DNA from: Saccopteryx bilineata
Lineage: Eukaryota > Chordata > Mammalia > Chiroptera > Emballonuridae
Assembly (NCBI RefSeq): GCF_036850765.1
Contig: NC_089492.1
Span: 293,964,590-294,028,589, forward strand
Direction of reading: 5' to 3'
Length of the DNA stretch: 64,000 nt
Translations under genes and position numbers: made by a program
The notes under the pieces: model-generated
Told to the model about the DNA's origin: nothing
Databases searched by the model: none
Seen by the model: only the letters and a program-made list of their open reading frames with translations
Shown here: positions 23,401 through 36,357 of the stretch, piece by piece
Position numbering within the stretch: position 1 is the first letter of the stretch
How the letters are laid out: each line of letters opens with the position of its first letter

Positions 23401-24200
23401 CTCTCAAATCCCCTTTCTGTCCTTGATATGTCTGGCTGGACTAGGAAGACATAGCACCCTTTCTGTATTGAGCAAGCTTTTAGCCATTTTGGTGGATTCA
23501 TTATTAAACTTAGCCATTGATCAATGTATGGAAACTGATCAGGGTGGCCTGGGTCCTTAGTTATGATGTTCCAAACGGCCCTTACTAGCTTGAGATTAAA
23601 AGTTCCGATTGCTGGCCATCCAATCCCAAAAGTGGGCCATTCTAATTCGCATTCTTACATTATTATCTAATGTAAGAGGCATGGGCCATTCTTCGCACAG
23701 AGAGTGCGAAGCCTTTTCTTGTACCATTTAATTCCGTATTCACGGTTGTCACCATAAGCTTGAAAGTTTTTAAAAAGACAACCTAAGTGGGTCTTCTGTG
23801 AATTGTGCCCTCCTGCCATATTTAGTAACTTGGGCCACCTCTTTACAATATTGAAACTTGTCCTGGGAAATCCAGGAATTAGCACACTAATAAAAAATCA
23901 AGAAAGATAAGATAGATAATTAACTAGCACCCAGAATAAGGGTGTTTGATTATAGAGGTATTAATTATTACATAAGACAAGGGAAGGAGCCAAAAGAAGA
24001 GAATAATTTCTCCAGGGGAGAAATCTAACTGGGCCTCTTAAAGCCAAAGATCCTGAATCCAAGAAAAAATATGTAGTGGAGCAGGGGATAGGGGTCCAAA
24101 CCATGAAATGTTTTGAGAGATTTCTCGAAGGAACAAAGAAAATCTGCAGTATACACAAATCACCATTTAAGATTGCTTTTTCGTCAGAAACTTCCCATTT
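23400..24200 (-). pseudogene. Decayed gag (matrix-like) region of the provirus
   Basis: Read on the minus strand, the order of short motifs W-P-T-F-G-I-G-W-P, G-T-F-N and P-D-Q-F-P-Y-I matches gammaretroviral matrix domains. The frame is interrupted by stops (for example near 23665). It lies on the 5' side of the pol-like part, as expected for an antisense provirus. Confidence 0.7.
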
Positions 24201-24544
24201 TTGACACAAAACTCAAGCCAGGCCTTAAAAACAGACACATGTAAACATTAAACAAAGACTTTACATAAATAAATAATGAGCACACTTTATTTCAATTAAA
24301 TTTTCTGACAGACAAAGCTTCATAGACGAGGGAAGATTTCCCTAGTGTCCTTTTAGGTGCACGCAGGCCGCGTCCCTTACATATTAATGCACTTAGGGGG
24401 TTTTCTTGGACAGAAACATTAAAAACAAAGACTAAGATCTCGATAAACACAAAGATGTCCCTGAAAGTTCTGAGTCAAAACTGATCAGCTCAGTATCAAC
24501 TCAGTCCCTACTCAGGTTTCTCCTGAGAGCACCCCAAATGTGGC

Positions 24545-24775
24545 ACCACCAAATGTTCCCACTAATGTCTTTTACTGAGAGCACAAGAGGATACCTCTAG
24601 AATTTCTGGGCAGGATAAAGTCCCCACTAATGTCCCTCTAGAGTATGAGCAGATATCCCCGAGAGTCTGAGGCAGGACCTAATCCCCACTAATCATCCTT
24701 CCAGAGTATAACCAGACGTCTCTCAGAAAAGCCTGAGGCAGAACCCAAAACTCTCCACTGACATCTCGGTTTTGG
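24545..24775 (-). repeat. Degenerate 63-69 bp tandem repeat in provirus leader
   Basis: The phrase 'ccccactaatgtcc' recurs at about 24557, 24620, 24685 and (diverged) 24754, each followed by a 'ctagag..tgagca(g)ata' and 'gaggcagga' segment. This gives three to four units between gag and the 5' LTR. Confidence 0.65.
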
Positions 24776-25161
24776 AGAGTCCAATCCAGACAGACAGACT
24801 AGGTCCAAAGAGCAAAGTAGCTCTTAAGGCCCTACCTACACACCGGAGTTCCACATCTCTGAAGTTACAAATCAGCAAAGCCACAAATCTACCTTACATA
24901 CAACCTACTCCCAAACAAATTCAATAAAGCTTTACCTACCTCCTTGATTTCTCTTCCAAATTGTCGAATTTGGAAACTGGGAGGTGTCTACCAAAGAACT
25001 GTCCGGACCCACAGAAAAACCAAGAGCACTAAAAACATCTCAGGTGGCGTGCCTCTCCTCAAGATTCAAGCAGGGTTGGACAACTCCCCAGAGAGACCAG
25101 CTGATTCCGGGTGTCTTTACTGGGTGACACAAAACATCACGGCCCTGCATTGGCTGCCAAA

Positions 25162-26249
25162 TGTAAAGTACAGGTACCTCAATTCTGCAGGTTTACGTAC
25201 AGACACCAAGTTCAGATGACTTTTTTTTTCTTTCTTTTTTTTTTTTTTTTTTACAGGGACAAAGAGAGAGTCAGAGAGAAGGATAGATAGGGACAGACAG
25301 ACTGGAACAGAGAGATGAGAAGCATCAATCATCAGTTTTTCGCTGCGACGCATTAGTTTTTCACTGATTCCTTTCTCATATGTGCCCCGAACACGGGCCT
25401 TCAGCAGACCAAGTAACTCCTTGCTTGAGCCAGCGACCTTGGGTCCAAGCTGGCGAGCCCTTTCCTCAAGCCAGATGAGCTCGCGCTCAAGCTGGTGACT
25501 TCGGGGTCTCGAACCTGGGTCCTCCTCATCCCAGTCTGACGCTCTATCCACTGCGCCACTGCCTGGTCAGGCCAGATGAATTTTCAAGAGTTTTATTAAA
25601 GGAGGAGATTTATTAAATATGCCGACTACATATGGCTGACATGGGGCAATTGCAGACCCAAATCATGAGCCCCAAAAATATTTCAGAGGCTGTTTATATA
25701 CCCTTGATCACACACGGGTGGGGGAGAGCATCACATCATGGCACTAGCTTACAACATTAGTTTATAGGACCTATAAAAACATTTCTACACCTTAAAACTT
25801 GTAACACAATAGTAAAAATGTTATTTCACATTTAAAAGATATTCCTAAATTTTCTAGTATTCATTTGCGATTTTTTTTGTTTAGATATATATACATTAAT
25901 TACACACTTTCAGGAGGGGAAGAGTAGTTTCCATGGCACTAGGGGATAAAATGCCTGCAAATGGCTCATCAAATAAGAAAAGGTTTTTTTCAATCTCTCC
26001 CTTCCTAAACCTGGCTAGATATTTACCTGCTTCCTCACAGGTGTGAGGGGAAGGATGGCAATCCAAATCCCCTTTCCCTCTTCATTTACAATACAATGCT
26101 ATTGGCCATCCTGACTTGGTGCCAATCACACAAGTATAAAAATTACATCTACAAAATCTCTCTGCATGCCTAGCCCAAATTAATAAAATGTTCTTTAAGC
26201 TTCCTAAACTATTAATATTAATTCTGTAGCTTTTTGGTACCTTACTACA
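25162..26249 (-). repeat. Provirus 5' LTR, with SINE inside
   Basis: It starts TGTAAAGTAC on the + strand and ends CCTTACTACA; without the SINE it is about 731 bp against 743 bp for the other LTR. Inside the provirus, just left of it, is the primer-binding-site position (25142-25159, minus strand TGGCAGCCAATGCAGGG). I cannot assign the tRNA. Confidence 0.9.
25217..25573 (-). repeat. SINE type B inside the LTR
   Basis: It runs from poly-T/ACAGGGACAAAGAGAGAGTC to CCACTGCCTGGTCAGGC. 'agatga' flanks both sides. Confidence 0.92.
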
Positions 26250-26614
26250 ATGTAAACAGATATAGAAGGTTAACCCAGGGATAGTCATCAGCTTGTCAAA
26301 ATGCTTGTAGATGCCACTGAGTTGAGAACAGGTAACACATGTTTCCATTCTTCGTGTTCAAAACAAAGAGCAGGGAACTCTAGATTAAGACCTGTAAAAT
26401 GGCAGAGTGATTTTGTTGGCATCTACAATATTATGGAGATAATGGAGCATTTGCATAGGATAAAGGAGGTCTCATAGATTTAACAGGCTCTATGTGGCTG
26501 TGCGGTGAAGAATACATAATGCAGTTAAGTGAGGTGTCAGGAGCTCAGGAGAAGGCATGTGCTATAACCGTAGTAGTGCTGATGGACCAGCGTTGTTGTC
26601 ATGGTTCATTTATT

Positions 26615-27178
26615 TTGTTTTGTGACGGAGACAGAGAGAGGGACAGATAGGGTCAGACAGACTGGAAGAGGGAGAGATGAGAAGCATCAATTCTTTGTAG
26701 CCTGACCTGTGGTGGCACAGTGGATAAAGCGTCGACCTGGAAATGCTGAGGTCACTGGTTTGAAACCCTGGGCTTGCCTGGTCAGGGCACATATGGGAGT
26801 TGATGCTTCCAGCTCCTCCCCACCTTCTCTCTCTGTCTCTCTCTCCTCTCTCTCTCCCTCTCTGTCTCTCTCTCTCCCTTTCTCTCTGCTCTCTAAAATG
26901 AATTAAAAAAAAATTCTTTGTTGCGGTACCTTAGTTGTTCATTGATTGCTTTTACATATGTGCCTGGACCCGGGCTATGGAAGGGGGCTACAGCAGAGCG
27001 AGTGTGACTACTTGCTTACGCCAGTGACCTTGGAGTCAAGCCTTCAACCATGGGGTTATGTTTATGATCTCGCAACCAACCCAGCGACCCGTGCTCAAGC
27101 CAGTGACCTTGGGGTTTCAATCCTGGGTCCTCTGCATCCTAGTCCAGCTCTCTGTCCATTGCAGCACTGCCTGGTCAT
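26615..27178 (-). repeat. SINE type B, shared, interrupted by a type C SINE
   Basis: The sister copy at 55660-56006 is uninterrupted, so the type B insertion predates and the type C insertion postdates the unit duplication. Confidence 0.85.
26699..26913 (+). repeat. SINE type C, nested
   Basis: It starts GCCTGACCTGTGGTGGCAC, has the TGGTTTGAAACC box and a CT-rich tail. ATTCTTTGT occurs at both edges as the TSD. Confidence 0.92.
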
Positions 27179-29064
<1,886 letters not shown>

Positions 29065-29585
29065 TAGGATTTGCATTTCCCTGTGCCTTCTAGTCACTAG
29101 AGTATGCATGTGTTCACATGTGCACTATGGACACTACTTGCTTTTGCAATTTTCTGGGTACTTGCTGTCCTTGGTAGGGCTTATTTGTTGGAACTTCCCT
29201 CTTCTCTTCCTGCAGCGCCAACACCTGATGTACTGAACTCTTATATTGATGTTTACATCGTGTGGCCTAATATAATTTTTATGAGTTTGAGCACAGATTA
29301 CTCCAGCAGAAAAAGTTCTCCAAAAAGCCTTTTGTGGAAGAAAAAGTAGTGAATCTAGCCTTTATTTCTGTCTGATTGTCTGCTGGCATCTTTCCTTGGT
29401 GAGGTCTCCACTACTGACTGACTTTTGGGGCTGAGTAATAAGCAACTACCATTTCTTCAGAGTTTAACTTACATTTATTGGAAATCATCCTATAGAATAA
29501 TGCCTAACTGACAGATGTTCATTTATGTTGAGAAATCTTTTCTATAAGATCAACATGTAATTCACCAGCATTTTCTTTTGTTCAG

Positions 29586-31414
29586 GTTGCTGCTGTGGAG
29601 CAGAGGATGTGGAGGCTCCCACTGAACAGAATGCTTCTGAAAGGATATCACAGGCAAAGGATCCTAATGTGGCTTTGTCTTCCCAGAAGAACCACCCCTG
29701 TGAGAGGTGTGGCCTCGTCTTGACAGATATTTTCAACTTGGTTGAGCAGCAGGGATCACAGTTGTTGAAATGTGGCGCATGTGGAGAACTATTTTATTTC
29801 AGTACAAAGTGTCAGCACATTGAGGATCAGTACATGAAAAAGAAGTGTTTTGAAAGACATGTGAGAAGTTTCTCATTTGCAAAAGACCACAATTTCAGTG
29901 TGTCCGAGATGTTCTCTACTTTTCATGAGGTAGGGTTGAACATCCTTACTGAATCCAGACATGTCCAACAACATGCTACACATACCAGAGATAGAGCAGA
30001 TGAAACCTCAGGGTCTCAGGTAACTTTGCATACCAGAAAAAATTATCATCAGAAAGTTCACACAGGAGAAAGACTGTATGAGTGCAGTGAATGTGGTAAA
30101 TCATTTTCCAGTAGCAATGGATTTCGTTATCATCAGAGAGTTCACACAGGAGAAAGACCGTATCAGTGCAATGAATGTGGTAAATCTTTTTCCAGTAGCA
30201 GTGGATTTCGTTATCATCAGAGAGTTCACACTGGTGAAAGGCCTTATAAATGCAGTGAATGTGGGAAATCTTTTTCCAGTTGCAGTAACCTTCGAGATCA
30301 TCAGAGTACTCACAGAGAAGAAAGGCCCTATGAGTGCAGTGAATGTAGGAAAACCTTTACCACAAAAAATTATTTAGATCGTCATCAGAGAATTCACAGT
30401 AGAGAAAAGCCAAATAAGTGCAGTGAATGTGGGAAATCTTTTTCCAGTTGCAGTAACCTTCGAAATCATCAGAGTACTCACAGAGAAGAAAGGCCCTATG
30501 AATGCAGTGAATGTAGGAAAACCTTTACCACAAAAACTTATTTAGATCGTCATCAGAGAATTCACGGTAGAGAAAAGCCTTATACGTGCAGTGAATGTGG
30601 AAAATCTTTTTTCAGTATCAGTAGCCATCAATATCATCAAAGTACTCACACAGGAGAAAGGCCCTATGAGTGCAGTGAATGTAGGAAAACCTTTACCACA
30701 AAATCTTATTTACATCGTCATCACAGAGTTCACAGGAGACAAAGGCCTTTTGAGTGCAGTGAGTGTGGGAAATCCTTTTCCCGTAGAAGTAGCTTTTGTT
30801 ATCATCAGAGAGTTCACACTGGAGAAAGGCCTTTTGAGTGCAATCAGTGTGGGAAATCTTTTATCCTCCACTCTCAGCTTCGTGATCATCAGAAAATTCA
30901 CACTGGAGAAAGGCCGTATAAGTGCAGTGAATGTGGGAAATCTTTTTCCAATAGCCCTGCCTTTCGTTATCATCAGAAAGTTCATACTGGAGAAAGGCCT
31001 TTTGAGTGCTCTGAATGTGGGAAATCTTTTATCATCCACTCTCACCTTCGTTATCATCAGAGAATTCACACTGGAGAAAGGCCTTATGAGTGCAGTGAAT
31101 GTAGGAAATCCTTTATCAAGAAAAGTGATTTCCATCAACATCAGAGAGTTCACACTAAAGAAAGCCCTTATAAGTGCTCTGAATGTGGGAAATCTTATTT
31201 CTGTATCTCCAACTTCCATTATCATCAGAGAGTTCACAGTGGAGAAAGGCCTTATAAGTGCAGCGAGTGTGGGAAATCTTATTTCTGTAGCTCTAACCTT
31301 ATTTATCACAAGAGAATTCACACTGGAGAAAGACCTTTTGAGTGCGGTGAATGTGGGAAATCCTTTATCATCCATTCTCAACTTCGTTATCATCAAAGAG
31401 TTCACACTAAATAA
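29586..31414 (+). CDS. KZFP unit B, finger exon: 16 C2H2 zinc fingers
   Basis: The exon begins after a TTGTTCAG acceptor; two bases complete the split glycine and the frame is then open to TAA at 31412. With the two upstream exons the protein is about 662 residues. The first about 160 residues are the linker ([34 protein letters not shown]), typical of the ZNF587/ZNF551 family. Sixteen C2H2 fingers follow at exact 84-bp spacing from 30077. Most linkers are TGERPY/F; variants occur after fingers 3-6, 8 and 13. Helix positions -1,2,3,6 read: SNGY, SSGY, SSND, TNYR, SSNN, TTYR, SSSY, TSYR, RSSY, LSQD, NPAY, ISHY, KSDQ, CSNY, CSNY, ISQY. It is probably a sequence-specific DNA-binding repressor; the target is unknown. 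A seventeenth finger lies in frame beyond the stop. Confidence 0.93.
30245..30580 (+). repeat. Two-finger tandem duplication (fingers 3-4 and 5-6)
   Basis: The 168-bp units 30245-30412 and 30413-30580 differ at 7 positions by hand count (about 96% identical). Fingers 7-8 look like a third, older copy of the same pair. Confidence 0.9.
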
Positions 31415-31507
31415 AGGCATTATCAGTGCAGTGTATGTGGAAAATCTTTTTCTATCAACTCTCACCTGTGTAAGCACATGAAAGTTTACATTAGAGGACA
31501 ATCTTAG
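31415..31507 (+). pseudogene. Seventeenth finger beyond the stop codon
   Basis: The frame continues from the TAA at 31412 through a normal C-x2-C finger start (YQCSVCGKSF). It ends at TAG 31505-31507. The second histidine position reads Y in HMKVY. The TAA occupies the place of the linker glutamate codon. Confidence 0.85.
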
Positions 31508-31529
31508 AAGTATGAGAAATGTAGTTTTT

Positions 31530-31895
31530 TGGTTTTGTTTTTTTTTTGTATTTTTCTGAAGCTGGAAACGGGGAGAGACAGACAGACTCCCGCATGCACC
31601 CGACCGGGATCCACCTGGCACGCCCACCAGGGGCAACGCTCTGCCCACCAGGGGGCAATGCTCTGCCCCTCTGGGGCGTCGCTCTGTCGCGACCAGAGGC
31701 CAAGGAGCCATCCCCAGCGGGCCATCTTTGCTCCAATGGAGCCCTTGCTGCGGGAGGGGAAGAGAGAGACAGAGAGAAAGGAGCGGGGGTGGAGAAGCAA
31801 ATGGGCACTTCTCCTATGTGCCCTGGCCAGGAATCGAACCTGGGTCCCCTGCACACCAGGCCGACGCTCTACCGCTGAGCCAACCGGCCAGGGCC
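31530..31895 (-). repeat. SINE type A in unit B 3' UTR
   Basis: It ends at GAGCCAACCGGCCAGGGCC. GAGAAATGTAGTTTTTT occurs on both sides as a TSD. Confidence 0.93.
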
Positions 31896-31907
31896 GAGAA
31901 ATGTAGT

Positions 31908-32839
31908 TTTTTTGAAAGTGTTAACAACTGTGTAGGTAACTGAGGTGCCATTATTTTTATTTTGTGCACCCAAATTTTAATTGTATGGAGATATTTTATA
32001 AGTTTTACTTAGGTGGGAAGTATGTGTGTACTTTCTAAGGTGTACTTTCTAAGGTGTCCAGGACTCTTTCCAGGTTTATGTCTTCAAATTTCTGTGGCCA
32101 AAGATAGTTCACCTGTACCATCTAGCAGGTGTCCACTGTTTACATCAGCCACCATCATAATACCCTTAGAGAAGCTGATTCTTTTCTCTGATTTGTAGGA
32201 AGAAATGATGAATATAGTGTGTGCTGTTAGGGGGTCACCATTACTTTAACTCTGACTAGTTGTGACATGGACCTGACTCAGTATTGACCTCAGAAAACAC
32301 CATCTGTGTTCAGCTGATAGCTTGTAGACAAACTGACTTTTCAGGAATCTCGTTTCCCTAAAAACTTGTAATGAACATTTTCCATATTGATGTCACCAAT
32401 GCAAGAAATGCCAGAGCCATGTCTCATTGGCTTGTAAAGTAATGAATGCCCATTTGTTTACTTATCTTTAATTGAATGTTTTATTTATATGTCATTAAGA
32501 ATATATCAGATTTTGGCTCTAGAGGCATGAAGAGGTCAAGAACTTTTACAGGGGTCTCAAAATTTCCCTGCCTTCGAAGACATAGTGTGGTGCTGAAATC
32601 AGGTTTTGCCAAATTTTTATGGTTGCCCATATCCGCCCAGGATAGCCTTTCAGATTCTGTGGCCGTGATGTGGAGCCTGGATGCCATGAGTTTTAGGAGA
32701 CTCGGAAATCAATTTGAAGTGTTGGTAGGTGTCAGAACAACAGTTCCTTCTGAAAACATAGGACATTTTTTTCTTGTTTAGTAGGACTGCCAGTATTGGT
32801 GAAAGATAATTTTTGAAAGTGTTGCCAAGGGCCATGTGT
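31908..32839 (+). other. Unit B 3' UTR-like block (second of four copies)
   Basis: It is homologous to 9791-10727, 35400-36357 and 60600-61540. It contains a small direct repeat, 'tgtactttctaaggtg', at 32025-32055. The end of the transcript cannot be placed with confidence. Confidence 0.7.
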
Positions 32840-33200
32840 CCACTTTTTTTTTTTATTCAGTGAGAGAAGGGGAGGCAGAGAGACTCTTGCATGCACCCTG
32901 ACAGGGGTCACCTGGCAAAATCACAGAGGGGTGATGCTTTGCCCATTTGGGATATTGCTCCATTGCTCAGTAACTTCACTGTGCTTAGTATCTCAGCCAG
33001 ATGCAATGGAGCCTTCCTCAGCTACCAGGGCCAACTCACTGTACTCGAGCCATGCCTGCAAGATGAAGAGAGAGAGAAGCAATAGAGGGAGAGGTGGAGA
33101 AGCAGATGGGTGCTTCTGTTGAGCGCCCTAACTAGGAATCGAACCTTGGACATCAACATGCCAGGCTGACGCTTTACCTCTGAGCCTACTGAGAAGGGCA
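32840..33200 (-). repeat. Old type A-like SINE
   Basis: It is the sister of 10728-11087 and 61540-61892 and ends in CTGAGCCTACTGAGAAGGGC. Confidence 0.75.
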
Positions 33201-33745
33201 TCATGTGTCATAATGACTACACTTTTATGGCTAATGGTCACTTGGTTGCAGGACCATAGGGATTAAAGAGGAACCCCTGATTGCTACAGAAGCACTGGCC
33301 TAATAGGGGTTGTAGGAGTCCCAATCTAGGCACAGGCTAGATGGAATGTGACTCTTCTCAATGTGCGTCCAGAAATGTTTCTGTGGAAACTGCAGGATCA
33401 GCGTGTACACAAACTGTATGGTTTCTTGCCATGTTTATCTTCTGTGGCTGAAGTCATTGTCATTGAAAATAAACCAATGGCTTTGTAAATTTTTGTGCCT
33501 TATCAAATGTACCCAGGCAGGAAGCTAAGATAAAAGTATCTGTTATCTACAGATATGTTTGGTTTTTTTATACCTCGACCGCATTTTTATTGATTGAAAA
33601 ACAGTCCTTTATTATTTGGGTTTTTTTATGTCACTAAGGAAAGACTGACCCTTCAGAGGGTATGAGAATACGAATAAAGGATAGTTACCAAATATATTTT
33701 CCAAATATTATTGGGCAAATTGTTTTATATTTAGCCTCAACATAT
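33201..33745. other. Spacer before orphan finger array
   Basis: No gene is seen. AATAAA occurs at about 33468 and 33675; the first could be a poly-A signal for unit B. Confidence 0.45.
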
Positions 33746-33749
33746 GTGT

Positions 33750-34375
33750 GAACTACAATGTGGCATTTGTTATCAGAGCCTTCACACTGTACAGAGGCCT
33801 TATGAGTGTAGTGAATGTGCAAAATCCTTTATTAGAAAATCTAACCTTCATCGTCATGAGAGAGTTGACACTAGAGAAAGGCCTTATGGATGCAGTGAAT
33901 GTGGGAAATCTTAGTAACTGCCTTTCAATTTCATCAGAGATTTTACAATGCAGAAAGGCTTTATGAGTGCAGTGAATGTGGGAAATCTTATTTCAGTAAT
34001 TGTACCTTTCGATTTCATCAGAGTTCACAGTGGAGAAAGGCCTTACAAGTGCAGTGAGTGTGGGAAATCTTTTATCAGGCCTCTCACCTTTCTTCTCATC
34101 AGCGCACTCACAAGGAAAAAGGGCCTCATCTGTGCCGTAAATGTGAAAAATCTTTTACCTCTAAAAATGGTCTTCATGAGAGAATTCACATTGTAGAAAG
34201 GTTTTATGGTTGCAGTGAATGTGGGAAAAGTTTTATCTCTAACACTTGTCTTTATTGTCATCAGAGAAGTCACACTAGAGAGAGGCTGTATGGGTGCAGT
34301 ACATGTGGGAAATCGTATTTCCACGTTTCATCTATCTAAGCACATGAGAGCTCACGTCGGACATTCTTACATGGG
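33750..34375 (+). pseudogene. Orphan C2H2 finger array, broken
   Basis: About seven finger remnants are seen, with frame shifts between them (for example near 33912 and 34030) and an early stop. Finger sequences differ from those of units A-C: several have 'aaatgtgaaaaatcttttacc' and 'gtacatgtgggaaatcg' versions. No KRAB exon, linker region or promoter lies upstream. The array ends with 'ctaagcacatgagagctcac', a normal family C-terminal finger. Confidence 0.82.
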
Positions 34376-34484
34376 TAGAAAATGTACAATTTTTTTATTG
34401 ACTTTGAGGACCATGGGTATGTATTAAATGTCATACAGTCTAACATTAATGTTAGAGAGATTCTCCAAGAGTTTTAGCTATGTG

Positions 34485-34806
34485 CCTAACCAGGTGGTGG
34501 TCCAGTGGATAAAGCATCAGACTGGGATGTGGAGCACCCAGGTTCGAGACCCCGAGGTTATCAGCTTGAGCACGACATAAGCAAAGCTCACCAGCTTGAA
34601 CCCCAGGTCGCTGGCTTGAGCAAGGGGTTACTCAGTCTGCTGAAGGCCCTCGGTCAAGGCACATATGAGAAAGCAATCAATGAACAACTAAGGTGTCGCA
34701 ACAAAAAACTGATAATTGATGCTTCTCATTTCACTCCATTCCTGTCTGTCTGTCCCTATCCATCCCTCTCTCTCTCACTCTGTCTCTGTTAAAAAAAAAA
34801 AAAAAG
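34485..34806 (+). repeat. SINE type B
   Basis: It has the GCCTAACCAGGTGGTGG head, B box GGTTCGAGACC and a poly-A tail. AGTTTTAG(C/T)TATGTG flanks both ends as a TSD. Confidence 0.92.
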
Positions 34807-35074
34807 TTTTAGTTATGTGGAAATCATGTATGTCTTGTTTATGTTGCATTTTATAACCTTCACAAGGCTCTTGCCAGATATATGTCCTTACAAATGTCAG
34901 TATTGAGTTCTTCCACATGCACTACCCCCTAAGAGATTGCCGCACTTTACATCTGTCACCATCCTACTGTCTTTGAGGAAGCTGACCATCCTTCGATTTC
35001 CTGAAGGAAATTGGAAGCAGTCTGAGCCCTATGAGATCTGTATTAGCATCACTCTAGTTGAGGTGCAGTAAATG
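34807..35074. other. 3' UTR-like remnant of the orphan array
   Basis: 'gccagatatatgtccttac' and 'tctgtcaccatcctactgtctttgagg' are diverged versions of the family 3' UTR block, so this is the downstream flank of the orphan array. No gene is seen. Confidence 0.55.
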
Positions 35075-35395
35075 TGGCATTTTTTTTTTTTTTACTAGCG
35101 ATGCACTTCATTATCATTAGAGAGTTCGCACTGGAGAAAGGCCTTATGACTGCAGTGAATGTGGGAAATCTTTTTCCAGTAGCAGTGGCCTTTCATATCA
35201 TCAGGGAGTTCACAAAGGAGAAAGGTCCAATGAGTTCGGTGAATGTAGGAAATCCTTTATCACAAAAACTTCTGTTTATCGTCATCAGAGAGTTCACACT
35301 GGAGAATGATCTTTTCAGTGCAGTGAATGTGGGAAATCTTTTCCCTTCAATTTTCAGCTAAGCACATGACAGTTCACATTAGAGGACAATCTTAG
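35075..35395 (+). pseudogene. Truncated finger array, sister of unit A array
   Basis: About three and a half fingers follow a poly-T run. They match 9500-9790, including the unusual last finger with 'cccttcaatttt.agcta'. A TGA replaces a linker codon at about 35307. No KRAB exon or linker region is present, so the duplication breakpoint lies within the finger exon. Confidence 0.82.
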
Positions 35396-36357
35396 ATGTA
35401 TTGAAAATGTATAGTTTTTAATGTTAACAGTGTAGGTAACTTTTATTTGTCTTATTTTAATTTTCTGCACCCAAATGTCAATGGTATGGAGATTTTCCAT
35501 ATGTTTTACTTAGGTGGGAAGCACATGTGTCTATGTTGTACTTTCTAAGGTGTCCAGGGCTCTTGCCAGATTCATGTCTTTGCAAATTTCTGTGGCCAAA
35601 GTTATTTCACCTGTACCATCTAGCAGGTGTCCACTGTTTACATCAGCCACCATCCTAATATCTTTAGAGAAGCTGATTTTTTCCTCTGATTTGCTGGAGA
35701 AAATTATAGGTACTGTGAGCTGTTAGGGGATCAGCATTTCTTTAACTCTGATAAGTTTGACATGGACCTGACTTGGTGTTGACCTGAGAGATCATCATCT
35801 GTGTTCAGTTGGCAGCTTGCAGAGGGACTGCTTTTTCAGGGACCTGGTTTCCCTGAATATCTGTGATGTGTATTTCCAATGTTGAAGTCACCAATGCAAG
35901 AAATGCCACAGCCTTGTGCCATGGTTTTTTAATATAATGAAGACCCTTTTGCTTGAGTACTCTTTAATTTTGGATGTTTAATTTACTGTGTCATAATAAG
36001 TAGGTTATAAGTAGATTTTGGCTCTAGGGTGTTTAACAACTAGAGTTTAACAACTTTTAATGGGTCTCAAACTTTCTCTGCCTTCAAAGGAAGGCACAGT
36101 GTGGTGCTGAAATTAGCTTTTGCCAAACTTTTATTCTTGCCCATATTCTCCTAGGATAAACTGCCAGATTCTGTGGCCCTGATGTGGAGCCTGGATTCCA
36201 TGAGTTTTAAGAGACTCAGAGATCACTTTGAAGTGTTGGTAGGTGTTGCAACATCACTTGCTTCTGGGAACACATAATATTTTTTCTTGTTTACATGGAC
36301 TGCCAGTATTGGTGAAAGAAATTATTTTTGAAAGTATTGCAAAGGGCTGTGTGTATG

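Larger units (their letters stand above)
17078..26249 (-). mobile_element. Antisense class I (gamma-like) endogenous provirus in unit B intron 1
   Basis: Two LTRs in the same orientation bound about 7.3 kb of internal sequence. The left flank ATGT (17074-17077) and right flank ATGT (26250-26253) form a 4-bp TSD. The paralogous intron in unit C shows the uninterrupted site at 55301-55304. Read on the minus strand, the order is 5' LTR, leader, gag-like, pol/integrase-like, polypurine tract, 3' LTR. All reading frames are broken, and a MITE and several SINEs have inserted inside. The body is an old remnant with no intact gene. Confidence 0.93.

Noticed and set aside
30591..31481. Second long + frame over the fingers
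   Set aside because: It is a frame-shifted reading of the same C2H2 repeats with no domain of its own.
30710..31711. Long minus-strand open frame (333 codons) opposite the finger array
   Set aside because: Finger repeats have few stop codons in other frames, so long shadow frames are expected. The frame repeats a finger-length pattern and runs into a SINE.
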